Below are positions 43,736-54,693 of a DNA stretch of 64,000 bases, one piece after another. Each line of letters opens with the position of its first letter. Position 1 is the first letter of the stretch. Location: the NCBI RefSeq assembly GCF_026340655.1, contig NZ_JAPEOZ010000001.1:2666001-2730000 (forward strand). The letters run 5' to 3'. The position numbers were made by a program, and so were the translations under genes. A model generated the notes under the pieces. It searched no databases and was not told the origin of the DNA. It was given only the letters and a program-made list of their open reading frames with translations. The DNA is from Streptomyces sp. NBC_01275. GTDB lineage: Bacteria > Actinomycetota > Actinomycetes > Streptomycetales > Streptomycetaceae.

Positions 43736-44491
43736 TCAGAAGTGCAGAAGCCGCTCGGACAGTTCGCGGTAGTCCCGCAGGGCCAGCCTCAGTTGCTCGG
43801 TGTCGGCGTCGGCGCTCGTGGCCGACCTGCCGTCCCCGCCGTCCCGGCCGTCCCGGCCGTCCCGGGACCGCAAGGACCCGCGGAGCGTACGGCGACGCTG
43901 GGCCACCGCTTCCGTGAAGCGGGAGGCGATCTCCTCCAGCAGGTGGTCGGCCTCCTCCACGGAGGCGGACGGGCCGTCGATGAACCCGGCGACCGCGTGC
44001 TGCATCCGTACGGAGAACTTGTCGCTCTCGTCGTGCGGGAACAGCGGTGACAGGTGCTTGGCAGGGGTGGCGGGGGCGGTGTCGGTGCTGAGACCTGTGC
44101 CGGTGCCGGGCCTCGCGGACGTGTTCGGCGCCGACGTGGTCGCGGGTGTGGCAGGCGTGGCAGGCGTGGCGGGGCCTCGCTCGCCCAGCGGAACCGGCGG
44201 GACCGGCGGGACCGGGGCGCTGTCGCGGCCGCGCATGGACTCGCCCGAAACGCCGGCGCCCCGCCGGGCGTCACGGCCGGTCGTCGCTAGGCCACCCGGC
44301 GTCGTCTCGCTGCGCGGTGCCGTCTCGCTGCGCGGTGCGGTCCTCGGATCGGCCGTCTCCGCATCGGATGTCTCCGGATCGACCTTCGCCGGGGCGTGAT
44401 CCGGGCGGGTCGGCGGGACCGCCGCACGGCCGTTCGGCTTCCCGTCGCGCGGGGCGCCCTCGGCGCCCGGGCCTGTCGTCGCGTCCGTCAT
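43736..44491 (-). CDS. Unknown protein with disordered N-terminus and helical C-terminus
   Basis: Residues 1-145 of 251 are low complexity (Ala, Pro, Thr, Arg, with a PATPATPATPA run). The last 105 are helical: DESDKFSVRMQHAVAGFIDG, PSASVEEADHLLEEIASRFT, QLRLALRDYRELSERLLHF. The FIDGPSASVEEADHLLEEI part closely resembles FVDSPPAALAEADRLLGEL in the preceding gene, so the two share a domain. ATG 44491 is nine bases after GGGGAG; a TTG at 44500 overlapping the upstream stop is possible. No known family recognised. Confidence 0.7.
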   Translation of the reverse strand: MTDATTGPGAEGAPRDGKPNGRAAVPPTRPDHAPAKVDPETSDAETADPRTAPRSETAPRSETTPGGLATTGRDARRGAGVSGESMRGRDSAPVPPVPPVPLGERGPATPATPATPATTSAPNTSARPGTGTGLSTDTAPATPAKHLSPLFPHDESDKFSVRMQHAVAGFIDGPSASVEEADHLLEEIASRFTEAVAQRRRTLRGSLRSRDGRDGRDGGDGRSATSADADTEQLRLALRDYRELSERLLHF

Positions 44492-44496
44492 ATCGC

Positions 44497-45252
44497 TCAA
44501 CTCCCCTTCGCGTGACGCCTGGTGGTCGCCGACGGGTTGCCGCCGGCCGACTTGTCGGAGCTCCGGTCGCGGTCTCGGGCCGAGCGGCCCACCAGGACCT
44601 CGAACAGGGCCCGGGCCTCGACCATGGCCTCGCGCATCTCCTCGGTGCCGGGCCGACCGACGCCGCCCTGTGCACCCTGTGCGTTCTGCGCACCCTGTGC
44701 GTTCTGCGCACCCTGTGCGTTCTGCGTGCCTTGCGCGTTCTGCGTGCCCGGTGCGTTCTGCGTGCCCGGTGCGTCCTGCGTCCCGCTCATCCGCGTGTGG
44801 GCGACGCTGTGCACGCGCCGGTAGCCGTCCACCTGGTCCGCGTGGTGCACGGACAGCGCGGCGAACTGCTCCTCGTACTGCGCGCCGTCCGGGAAGCCGC
44901 GTGCCGCGGCCAGTTCCCCGAGCAGCCGGTCCGCCTCGGCCAGCGCCGCCGGCGGCGAGTCGACGAAGCGTTCCTGGGCGGCCGTCCAGCGCGCCTCGAA
45001 CTGTTCCCGCTGCGCGGGCTCGATCTCCCGCTCACGCAGCGATCCGTGCCGCTCCACGCGCTCGGCGAGCTCGCGTTCCGCGGCCTTGGCGTCCCCGTCG
45101 TGCCGGGCCACGGCACGGTCGTACTCGGGCCCGAAGCGCCGCTTCAGGCCGCCGCCCGCGGACCCGCCGCGGGCTCGCAGGGTCAGGATGGCCGCGACGA
45201 GGGCGACGGCCACCACGATCACGATCAGAGCGATGATCACGCCTGTGGACAT
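44497..45252 (-). CDS. Membrane-anchored protein with helical domain and NAQGAQ repeats
   Basis: The 251-residue product has one N-terminal membrane helix (VIIALIVIVVAVALVAAIL), a basic stop-transfer, then a cytoplasmic helical domain (RFGPEYDRAVARHDGDAKAA, EQFEARWTAAQERFVDSPPA, EADRLLGELAAARGFPDG) and a tandem repeat APGTQNAPGTQNAQGTQNAQ continuing to residue 195 (DNA 44665-44775). The helical domain is shared with the next gene, with which it is coupled. A role as a membrane scaffold for the partner is inferred from this arrangement only. Confidence 0.72.
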   Translation of the reverse strand: MSTGVIIALIVIVVAVALVAAILTLRARGGSAGGGLKRRFGPEYDRAVARHDGDAKAAERELAERVERHGSLREREIEPAQREQFEARWTAAQERFVDSPPAALAEADRLLGELAAARGFPDGAQYEEQFAALSVHHADQVDGYRRVHSVAHTRMSGTQDAPGTQNAPGTQNAQGTQNAQGAQNAQGAQNAQGAQGGVGRPGTEEMREAMVEARALFEVLVGRSARDRDRSSDKSAGGNPSATTRRHAKGS

Positions 45253-45422
45253 GAGTGCCTTCCGGGTTCTCGGCCCGACCGGCTCTCCGTGCGGGCCGGT
45301 TCTCCGTCCGTCTTGCCCCGAAGCGGGGTCTCAAACGGCGTGCCCCCGCCCGGCGTGTCGATTCGGCGCCCGCCCGATCGACGCAAAGGTGAGAGCAGGC
45401 CGTATCGACGGAGGAGGTCGTC

Positions 45423-46055
45423 ATGGGTGACGTCATCGCAAGGCTGGCCATGTCGCTGGACGGGTACGTCGCCGGCCCGGACTCCGGGCGCGAGCATCCG
45501 CTGGGCGTCGGCGGGGAGCGGCTGCACGCGTGGGTGTACGGGCTGCGGACGTTCCGTCGGATGCAGGGGATGGCGGGCGGGGCGACCGGTCCCGACGACG
45601 ATCTGATCGCCGAGTGGGCGCAGCGGCCGGGGGCCGTGGTCATGGGGCACGGGATGTACGTCACCGGGGAGCTGCCGTGGGGCGACGACCCGCCCTTCCA
45701 CACGCCGGTGTACGTCGTCACGCACCATCCGCGCGCGTCCCTCGTGAAGGAGGGCGGCACCACCTTCCACTTCGTCACCGAGGGCCCGCAGCGGGCGCTG
45801 GAGCTGGCCCGGGAGGCGGCCGGCGACAGGGACGTCTCGCTGGCCGGCGGGGCCGACCTGGTGCAGCAGTTCATCCGGGCCGGATGGCTGGACGAACTGC
45901 TGCTGCACGTCGTCCCGGTGCTGGCCTGCGGCGGACGCAGGCTGTTCGACCACGTGGGGGACGAGCACATCGAGTGGCGCAAGACCCAGGTGCTGGACTC
46001 GCCGGAGGTCACGCATATCCGGTTGCGCGCCCAGTGGTCCGACTCCCGAGAATGA
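45423..46055 (+). CDS. RibD-C/dihydrofolate-reductase-fold protein
   Basis: The 210-residue protein has the family start RLAMSLDGYVAGP, MGHGMYVTGE, FHTPVYVVTHHPR and the substrate-pocket end SLAGGADLVQQFIRAGWLDE. Members reduce folate-like or other small substrates with NADPH, and many Streptomyces paralogues lack known substrates. Its stop overlaps the start of the acetyltransferase gene (ATGA), suggesting co-expression. Confidence 0.9.
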   Translation: MGDVIARLAMSLDGYVAGPDSGREHPLGVGGERLHAWVYGLRTFRRMQGMAGGATGPDDDLIAEWAQRPGAVVMGHGMYVTGELPWGDDPPFHTPVYVVTHHPRASLVKEGGTTFHFVTEGPQRALELAREAAGDRDVSLAGGADLVQQFIRAGWLDELLLHVVPVLACGGRRLFDHVGDEHIEWRKTQVLDSPEVTHIRLRAQWSDSRE

Positions 46056-46621
46056 CCGGCATGACGAATGGCACGACGCCCGGCACGACTGCTGGCCTGA
46101 CACCCGGCATGGCCATGGGATGGACCATCGCCGCGGAGCCCTACGACTCCCCCGTCGCCGCCGCGCTCTGGCGGGCGTACTACACCGAGGTCAGCGACCG
46201 CTACTACCTCCTGCACGAGGGTCGCCGCACCGACCCCGCCGAGCTGGAGCGCGAGATCGCCGCCCGCACCGGCGCCGAACTCGCCCCGCCCACCGGCCGG
46301 TTGTTCGTCGGACGGTACGACGGTGAGCCGGCCGGCACCGCGGGCGTACGGCTGCTCGACGCCACGACCGCCGAGCTCACCCGGGTGTTCGTGCAGCGGG
46401 GGCTGCGCGGCAAGGGCGGCGCCCCGCTCCTCGTACGGGCCGCCGAGGACGCCGCGCGTGCCCTCGGCGCCGCGCGGATGGTCCTCGACACCCGGGGCGA
46501 CCTGGTGGAGGCCCGCGCCCTGTACCCGCGGCTGGGCTACACGGAGACCGGGCCGTACAACGACGACCCGTACGCCGAGCACTGGTTCGGCAAGGAGCTG
46601 GACGGGACCGGGCCGGCGTAA
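46052..46621 (+). CDS. GNAT-family N-acetyltransferase
   Basis: The 189-residue protein has the GNAT fold: AELTRVFVQRGLRGKGGAPLL is the acetyl-CoA pyrophosphate loop (here R-G-K-G-G-A) and LDTRGDLVEARALYPRLGYT the later helix. The substrate is unknown. ATG 46052 overlaps the preceding stop; the N-terminal 20 residues (TNGTTPGTTAGLTPGMAMG) are low complexity, so ATG codons further in are possible starts. Confidence 0.87.
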   Translation: MTGMTNGTTPGTTAGLTPGMAMGWTIAAEPYDSPVAAALWRAYYTEVSDRYYLLHEGRRTDPAELEREIAARTGAELAPPTGRLFVGRYDGEPAGTAGVRLLDATTAELTRVFVQRGLRGKGGAPLLVRAAEDAARALGAARMVLDTRGDLVEARALYPRLGYTETGPYNDDPYAEHWFGKELDGTGPA

Positions 46622-46659
46622 GCCTCTCGCTCAGCGGCCGGGCTGAGCCTCGGTCCCGG

Positions 46660-50136
<3,477 letters not shown>

Positions 50137-50180
50137 GAGCCGTAGGCGCGGGGGCGGCGGGCATGTCCATCGCCCTCGCC

Positions 50181-50852
50181 TCACCCCACGTGCACCCGAA
50201 CCAGCCCTACCTCGCCCCGCTCCACCCGTACTCCCCGCAGATCCCGCGCCCCCGCGTCCGGTCGGTGCACGGTGGCTCGGGGGCCGACGCCGACCACGCG
50301 CATCCCGGCGGAGCGTCCCGCCGAGATGCCCGCGCCGGAGTCCTCGAAGACCACGCACTCCGCCGGCGCGACGCCCAGTTCGGCCGCGCCCTTGAGAAAG
50401 CCCTCGGGGTCCGGCTTGCTCGCGCCCACCGACTCCGCGGTGATCCGCACGTCCGGCAGCGCCAGCCCCGCCGCGGCCAGCCGCGCCGTCGACAGCGCGA
50501 CGTCCGCCGAGGTCACCAGCGCGTGCGGCACCCCCTGCGCACGCAGCGAGGCGAGGAACTCCGGCGCGCCGGGCACCGGCACGACCCCGTCCAGGTCGGC
50601 GGTCTCCTCCGCCAGCATGCGCGCGTTGTCCGCGAGGTTGGCCTCCATCGGCCGGTCGGGCAGCAGCACGGCCATCGAGGCGTAGCCCTGACGTCCGTGG
50701 ACGACCTTCATGACCTCGTCCCCGTCCAGTCCGTGCCGATCGGCCCAGCGCCGCCAGACCCGCTCGACGACGGCGTCGGAGTTCACGAGGGTGCCGTCCA
50801 TGTCGAGCAGAAGGGCACGGGCGGTCAGGACGGTGGACGCGGCGGCCGGCAT
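50181..50852 (-). CDS. HAD-superfamily phosphatase (sugar-phosphatase-like)
   Basis: The 223-residue cytoplasmic enzyme has HAD motif I LLLDMDGTLVNSD, motif II VTSADVALS, motif III lysine in SKPDPEGFLKGA and motif IV FEDSGAGISAG, with the helical cap between. It resembles beta-phosphoglucomutase/YfbT-type sugar phosphatases. An 11-bp inverted repeat lies directly upstream of the start codon. Confidence 0.9.
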   Translation of the reverse strand: MPAAASTVLTARALLLDMDGTLVNSDAVVERVWRRWADRHGLDGDEVMKVVHGRQGYASMAVLLPDRPMEANLADNARMLAEETADLDGVVPVPGAPEFLASLRAQGVPHALVTSADVALSTARLAAAGLALPDVRITAESVGASKPDPEGFLKGAAELGVAPAECVVFEDSGAGISAGRSAGMRVVGVGPRATVHRPDAGARDLRGVRVERGEVGLVRVHVG

Positions 50853-50868
50853 CGGCGACTCCCAGCAC

Positions 50869-50933
50869 TAGAGAAACAAGGCGGCCCCGCCCGCCGGTCA
50901 GGGAAAACGAGCGGGAGCCACTTTGTTTCTCTA
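50869..50933. promoter_or_regulatory. Widely spaced inverted repeat upstream of the HAD gene
   Basis: TAGAGAAACAA (50869-50879) and TTGTTTCTCTA (50923-50933) are perfect complements separated by 43 bases, 17 bases before the HAD start codon. The arms are AT-rich against a GC-rich background. A looping operator or a long leader hairpin are both possible. Confidence 0.5.
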
Positions 50934-51039
50934 CGGTACAAAACAATCCGGGGCCCCCGCCACCCCTTCCGGAAAGCGTTCACCCACCGTTCAGCTCGGC
51001 GGCCCACCGTTCAGCTCGCCGGCCGGCCGGGCAGCCGCC

Positions 51040-51621
51040 TCAGGCGGTCAGCGCCTCCCACAGGCTCCACGTCCCCAGCCCCAGCATCAGCACGGCCGCG
51101 ATCTGCGTGATCAGCTGCAGCGGCACCCGCTTCATCAGCGCCTTTCCGCCCACGATGCCCAGTCCGGCCACCGCCCACAGCGCCAGCACCGCGCCGAGGC
51201 CGACGGAGAGCGGATCGTCGTAGCGGGCGGCGAGGTTCGCGGTCATGATCTGCGTGAGATCGCCGAACTCGGCGACGAGGATCAGCATGAAGCCCGCGCC
51301 GGCGACCTTCCAGAAGGACTGGTTCTCCGGCTTGCGGATCTCCTCCTCGTCCTCGCCCTTCTTCATCAGCAGCACCGCCGCGCCGCCCAGGAACAGCACG
51401 CCCGTCAGCGCGTGCACGATCTGTTGCGGCAACAGCGTCAGCACGCTGCCCGCGGCGACGGCGAGCGCGACATGCAGCGCGAAGGCGGCGGCGACACCGG
51501 CGAAGACGTAGGAGGCGCGGTAGCGGGTGCCGAGGACGAGTCCGGCGAGCGCGGTCTTGTCCGGCAGCTCGGCCAGGAAGACGACGCCGAAGACGAGCGC
51601 CGTCACGGTGATGCTGATCAA
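51040..51621 (-). CDS. TMEM165/GDT1 (UPF0016) family Mn2+ transporter-like protein
   Basis: The 193-residue protein has six membrane helices with the two signature motifs of the family: FLAELPDKT (residues about 16-24) and VAEFGDLTQ (about 116-124), which line the cation path. Family members export Mn2+ or Ca2+ in exchange for protons. A yybP-ykoY (Mn2+-sensing) riboswitch-like leader precedes the gene on the same strand, which supports manganese detoxification. Confidence 0.9.
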   Translation of the reverse strand: MISITVTALVFGVVFLAELPDKTALAGLVLGTRYRASYVFAGVAAAFALHVALAVAAGSVLTLLPQQIVHALTGVLFLGGAAVLLMKKGEDEEEIRKPENQSFWKVAGAGFMLILVAEFGDLTQIMTANLAARYDDPLSVGLGAVLALWAVAGLGIVGGKALMKRVPLQLITQIAAVLMLGLGTWSLWEALTA

Positions 51622-51729
51622 GGTTCCTCAATCGGTCGGGGGCCGCCCCACCGAGAGTCCCGACCCTTCAGAACAGACGCCTCGGCACGGCAGCGCACAC
51701 GTCACCCGTGCCCGTACGGCACGGATGTG

Positions 51730-51842
51730 CACTGCTTGCCGAAGGTCTCGCTGGCGGATCCACCAAGGGTCCGCCTCCGGGCGCCGGCTCAGACGAGCTG
51801 AGCAGTATGTCGACGGTCCGGCGAAGAGCTACTCCCCTTCTG
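51730..51842 (-). promoter_or_regulatory. yybP-ykoY (Mn2+) riboswitch-like leader
   Basis: Read on the minus strand the leader opens with AAGGGGAGTAGC, the conserved first segment of the yybP-ykoY class, then GTCGACATACTG, and closes with GGATCCGCCAGCGAGACCTT, like actinobacterial members recalled from memory. Stem-forming segments GAGCCGGC and CGGAGGCGG/TCCGCC lie between. The element ends about 110 bases before the TMEM165-like start codon. Boundaries are approximate. Confidence 0.75.
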
Positions 51843-52118
51843 CGCCGTCCATAGTACGCGACGCCCGCACCGCCGCCCGGGGACCGCCGGTACGCCACCG
51901 CCCGGCACCGGCACCGGCCCCGAGGCCCGCCCAGAGCCCGCCCAGAGCCCGCCCAGGGACCGTCCAGAGCCCGCCCGGGGCCGAAAGTCCCGTCGCACAC
52001 CTTGTTGTGTCATGTGCACGTCACTAACTTCTTACCGGGCGCACACCTCCCCGCAATGCGCGCCCGCGAGCATTCCAACGCTCGCGCTCCAACATCCCCG
52101 CCCCCCAAGGGAGTTCGC
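51843..52118. other. Intergenic region with promoter of the secreted nuclease
   Basis: No gene is supported. The left part (51900-51975) has repeated GCCCGCCCAGA units; the right part (51990-52060) is AT-richer (TTGTTGTGTCATGTGCACGT) and probably holds the promoter of the nuclease gene. A promoter for the riboswitch transcript must also lie at the left. Confidence 0.45.
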
Positions 52119-52763
52119 ATGTCGAAGTTCTACGCGCGTGGACGGCTGAGCATACTAGCCGCCCTCACCGGTCTCATAGCCTCGGTCGGGCTTTTCACCT
52201 CCCCGACCGCCTCCGCCGCCCTCCCCACCCCGGTCAGCGCGGCCACCGCCCGCACCTACCTCGCCTCGCTCACCGTCGCGACCGAGGACCGCACCGGCTA
52301 CGACCGCGATCTCTTCCCCACCTGGATCACCATCAGCGGCACCTGCAACACCCGTGAGTACATCCTCAAGCGGGACGGTACGAACGTCGTCACCAACTCC
52401 GCCTGCACCGCCACCAGCGGCAGCTGGTACTCCCCGTACGACGGCGCCACCTGGACCGCCGCCTCCGACCTCGACATCGACCACCTGGTCCCGCTCGCCG
52501 AGGCCTGGGACTCCGGTGCCGACGCCTGGACCACCGCCCAGCGCCAGGCCTTCGCCAACGACATCACCCGCCCGCAGCTCATCGCCGTCACGGACAACGT
52601 GAACCAGTCGAAGAGCGACCAGGACCCGGCCGAGTGGATGCCGTCGCTCACCTCGTACCGCTGCACCTACGTCCGCGCCTGGGTCCAGGTGAAGTACTAC
52701 TACGACCTCTCGGTCGACTCCGCCGAGAAGAGCGCGCTGACGAGCTACCTCGCCAGCTGCTGA
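52119..52763 (+). CDS. Secreted HNH-type endonuclease (DUF1524-like)
   Basis: The 214-residue protein has a signal peptide (LSILAALTGLIASVGLFTSP, cleavage near ASA-ALP at residue 33) and a His-Me finger nuclease core with DIDHLVPLAEAW (metal/catalytic His), QLIAVTDNVNQSKSDQDP and AEWMPSLTSYRCTY. Two cysteine pairs suit extracellular life. Such Streptomyces proteins degrade DNA outside the cell. AAGGGAG precedes ATG by six bases. Confidence 0.9.
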   Translation: MSKFYARGRLSILAALTGLIASVGLFTSPTASAALPTPVSAATARTYLASLTVATEDRTGYDRDLFPTWITISGTCNTREYILKRDGTNVVTNSACTATSGSWYSPYDGATWTAASDLDIDHLVPLAEAWDSGADAWTTAQRQAFANDITRPQLIAVTDNVNQSKSDQDPAEWMPSLTSYRCTYVRAWVQVKYYYDLSVDSAEKSALTSYLASC

Positions 52764-52841
52764 TCGAATCGCAGCCTCCGGGATCTCCCCGCAGACCTCC
52801 GTCGTTCCGTACCGTACGGGGCGACGGAGGAGGGCGATCAC

Positions 52842-54524
52842 GTGGCCGGACTGCGACTGGGACCACTGCTGAGATACGCCGACGGCTCGTGCGCGACCGT
52901 CTGGGTCGAGGCGAGCCGTCCGTGCGCCGCCGAGGTGCGCTGCGCGGACGGCGCCCACGGCACGACCCGCACCTTCCAGGTGGCGGGCCATCACTACGCC
53001 CTGATCCCGGTGACCGGCCTGACCGCGGGCACGGCGACCGCCTACGAGGTGTTCCTCGACGGCACCCGCGTGTGGCCGCTGCCCGACTCCCGTTTCCCGC
53101 CTTCGGTCATCCGCACCCCCGTCGAGGGAAACGACGAGGGCGCCGGTCACCGCGCCGACGCCCGCGGCAACGACCGCGCCGACGCCCGCGAGGTCCGCGT
53201 GGCCTTCGGCTCCTGCCGTTGGGCCGCTCCCCCGGCCGACGCACACGATCCCGTCGGCCCCGACGCCCTGGACAGTCTGGCCGCGCGCCTCGCCGCCGAC
53301 CCGGACGGCGAACGGCCCGACGTGCTGGTGCTGTTGGGCGACCAGGTGTACGCCGACGAGGTGTCCGACGCGACCCGGGAGCGGATCGCCGCCCGTCGCG
53401 GCCTCGCCGATGCACCCGGCGCCGAGGTCGCGGACTACGAGGAGTACACCTGGCTCTACTACGAGTCCTGGCTCGACCCCGAGGTCCGCTGGCTGCTGTC
53501 CACCGTGCCCAGCTGCATGATCTTCGACGATCATGACGTGATCGACGACTGGAACACCTCCGCCGCCTGGCTCGCCGACATGCGGGCCACTCCCTGGTGG
53601 AACGAGCGGCTGCTGAGCGGTCTGATGTCGTACTGGGTCCACCAGCACCTGGGCAACCTCTCCCCCGCCGAACTCGCCGCCGACCCGCTCTACGCCGCCG
53701 TACGCGCGACCCCCGACGCCACCGACGTGCTGCGCGCCTTCGCCTGCCGGGCCGACGCCGACCCCGCGTCCGTGCGCTGGAGTTACCGGCGCGACTTCGG
53801 CCGCGTACGGCTGCTGATGGTCGACAGCCGGGCCGCGCGGGTCCTCGACGAGGGCGGGCGCGCGATGCTCGACCCGGGCGAGGAGCGATGGCTGCGCGAC
53901 CAGGCCCTGCGCGGCCGCGACTCCTACGACCACCTCCTGATCGGCACCTCCCTGCCCTGGCTGCTGCCGCATCTGGTGCACGACGCCGAGCGGTGGAACG
54001 CGGCGCTGTGCCGGGGCGAACGAGGCGCGCGCTGGGCGCGGTTCGGGGAGGACCTGCGACGGCGGGCGGACCTGGAGCACTGGGCGGCCTTCCCGGCGTC
54101 GTTCGACGCGCTGACCGAGCTGATCGCCGAGGTGGGCACGGGGTCGGACGCGCCGGCGAGCGTGCTGGTCCTGTCCGGGGACGTGCACCACGCGTATGTG
54201 GCCGAGGCCAGGTGGCCCGGGGACGCCCCCGCCGCGCGCGTGCTGCAACTCACCTGCTCGCCCGTCCACAACTCCATCCCCCTGTCGATACGGGTGGGCT
54301 TCCGCTTCGGCTGGAGCGCGGCGGCCCGCGCCCTCGGCCGGCGGTTCGCCCGGCACGGCCGCTGTGAGAGGCCGCCCGTGGACTGGCGCAGGACCGGCGG
54401 GCCCTGGTTCGGCAATCAGCTCATGACCCTGTCCCTGCGCGGGCGTTCGGCCCGGCTGCGACTGGAGCAGGCACGGGGGAACGGGACGCTGGCCACCGTG
54501 GAGGAGTCCGACTTGACGCCCTGA
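52842..54524 (+). CDS. PhoD-like phosphatase (metallophosphatase, alkaline phosphatase D family)
   Basis: The 560-residue protein has an N-terminal fibronectin-like domain (residues 1-100), a short Asp/Ala repeat (GHRADARGNDRADARE) and a PhoD-type metallophosphatase: AFGSCRW, LLGDQVYADEV, IFDDHDVIDDWN, LLIGTSLPWLLP and LSGDVHHAYVAEA, which hold the metal ligands. No Tat signal is present, unlike classical PhoD, so it is probably cytoplasmic. GTG 52842 follows GGAGGAGGGCGATCAC. Confidence 0.88.
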   Translation: MAGLRLGPLLRYADGSCATVWVEASRPCAAEVRCADGAHGTTRTFQVAGHHYALIPVTGLTAGTATAYEVFLDGTRVWPLPDSRFPPSVIRTPVEGNDEGAGHRADARGNDRADAREVRVAFGSCRWAAPPADAHDPVGPDALDSLAARLAADPDGERPDVLVLLGDQVYADEVSDATRERIAARRGLADAPGAEVADYEEYTWLYYESWLDPEVRWLLSTVPSCMIFDDHDVIDDWNTSAAWLADMRATPWWNERLLSGLMSYWVHQHLGNLSPAELAADPLYAAVRATPDATDVLRAFACRADADPASVRWSYRRDFGRVRLLMVDSRAARVLDEGGRAMLDPGEERWLRDQALRGRDSYDHLLIGTSLPWLLPHLVHDAERWNAALCRGERGARWARFGEDLRRRADLEHWAAFPASFDALTELIAEVGTGSDAPASVLVLSGDVHHAYVAEARWPGDAPAARVLQLTCSPVHNSIPLSIRVGFRFGWSAAARALGRRFARHGRCERPPVDWRRTGGPWFGNQLMTLSLRGRSARLRLEQARGNGTLATVEESDLTP

Positions 54525-54693
54525 TACGGGACAACCGGGGCCGCTGGGGCCCGCGTTGGCATCCGTGGCGGTTCCGTGGCGGCCGGGGATCCCCCGTGCT
54601 CGCAGGAGTTCCGGGAAGGCATGATGAGCCGGACCGTCCGCTTCCAGTGGGCGGTCTGCTCCATTGCGCCCCATACGCCCGGGAGTCACCCCC

